5,371 nucleotides of DNA from Lysobacterales bacterium CG02_land_8_20_14_3_00_62_12 (lineage in GTDB: Bacteria > Pseudomonadota > Gammaproteobacteria > Xanthomonadales > Ahniellaceae): positions 1 through 5,371 of the forward strand of contig PEUI01000160.1 in NCBI GenBank assembly GCA_002785585.1, written 5' to 3'. The notes beneath the pieces are model-generated. The model made no database searches. It worked only from the letters and a program-made list of their open reading frames with translations, and was not told where the DNA came from. Positions 5,316-5,371 of this stretch are shown here, in pieces. Made by a program: the position numbers and the translations under genes. Each line of letters starts with the position of its first letter. Position 1 is the stretch's first letter.

Positions 5316-5371
5316 GGCTGCCCTCCCTATCACGTTTGGTGCAGGGGATTATTGCATAATGTGTAACACAG
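3921..5371 (-). mobile_element. IS701-family insertion sequence, apparently complete to its terminal repeats
   Basis: The element carries one transposase gene on the minus strand. CTGTGTTAC at 3921-3929 is repeated in inverted orientation as GTAACACAG at 5363-5371, the very end of the window, giving perfect 9-bp termini and a length of about 1.45 kb, normal for this family. The outer flank on the right is missing, so a target duplication cannot be verified; bases just outside the left end read TTCTA. An AATAAT -10-like box on the minus strand (5353-5348) would need a -35 element outside the IS, so flanking DNA may influence its transcription. It sits five bases from the MITE-like element. Confidence 0.85.
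3926..4057 (-). pseudogene. Displaced C-terminal segment of the IS701 transposase (+1 frame)
   Basis: Read on the minus strand from 4057 in the frame one base ahead of the main transposase frame, this stretch is open for 43 codons. It carries RPMQRHVPDSIASLR and RRCPCCGRTAG before TAA at 3928-3926. Arg-His-Val-Pro-x-Ser-Ile near the end, followed by a Cys-Pro-Cys-Cys motif, is what I remember as the usual tail of this group. The preceding in-frame segment FRPRG also matches the family, so the shift probably lies in the GC-rich run at about 4055-4072. An alternative is the A9 tract at 4114-4122. Confidence 0.6.

Noticed and set aside
4404..5366. 320-codon open frame on the plus strand
   Set aside because: It is antisense to the IS701 transposase and has the Arg/His/Ala-rich composition typical of a shadow frame in GC-rich DNA.

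Overview
The window looks like accessory (mobile or defence-island) DNA from a proteobacterium of fairly high GC. A betaproteobacterium is my best guess. The basis is the IS701-type transposase, a TRAP-transporter receptor remnant, and the codon style of the methyltransferase. No rRNA, tRNA or housekeeping gene is present to test this, so the assignment is inference.

Layout. Positions 1-267 hold a tandem minisatellite: repeats of a GACGGCACAG unit followed by three 25-bp units containing GGACACCCACTTTTCCGA, plus one more copy near the left edge and one inverted partial copy. Positions 423-599 encode a short fragment that reads like an internal piece of a DctP-type TRAP transporter substrate-binding protein, so it is a gene relic. 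Positions 707-2681 hold two co-directional, overlapping genes: a ParB/Srx-fold protein (364 aa) and a 297-aa protein with a PD-(D/E)XK-like nuclease signature. A complete C5 cytosine DNA methyltransferase (3633-2683, minus strand) meets the second gene tail to tail with one base between the stop codons. Beyond its start lie a 157-bp MITE-like element with perfect 22-bp inverted ends (3759-3915) and then an IS701-family insertion sequence (3921 to at least 5371), which runs to the window edge.

The central block is the point of interest. It combines a ParB-fold protein, a putative nuclease translationally coupled to it, and a DNA cytosine methyltransferase, with mobile DNA on both sides. This fits a restriction-modification-like defence cassette. 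The methyltransferase would mark host DNA, the PD-(D/E)XK protein would cut unmarked (or wrongly marked) DNA, and the ParB-like protein might load on DNA or act as an NTP-dependent sensor. I do not recognise this trio as a named system. The joint function is inferred from gene content and order.

The IS701 transposase has an intact DDE core. A family-like C-terminus appears in the +1 frame close to the end of the gene, so this copy is probably frameshifted. Its current stop codon lies outside the inverted repeat, in target DNA. Both edges of the window fall in repeated DNA, which would be expected of an assembly contig bounded by repeats.
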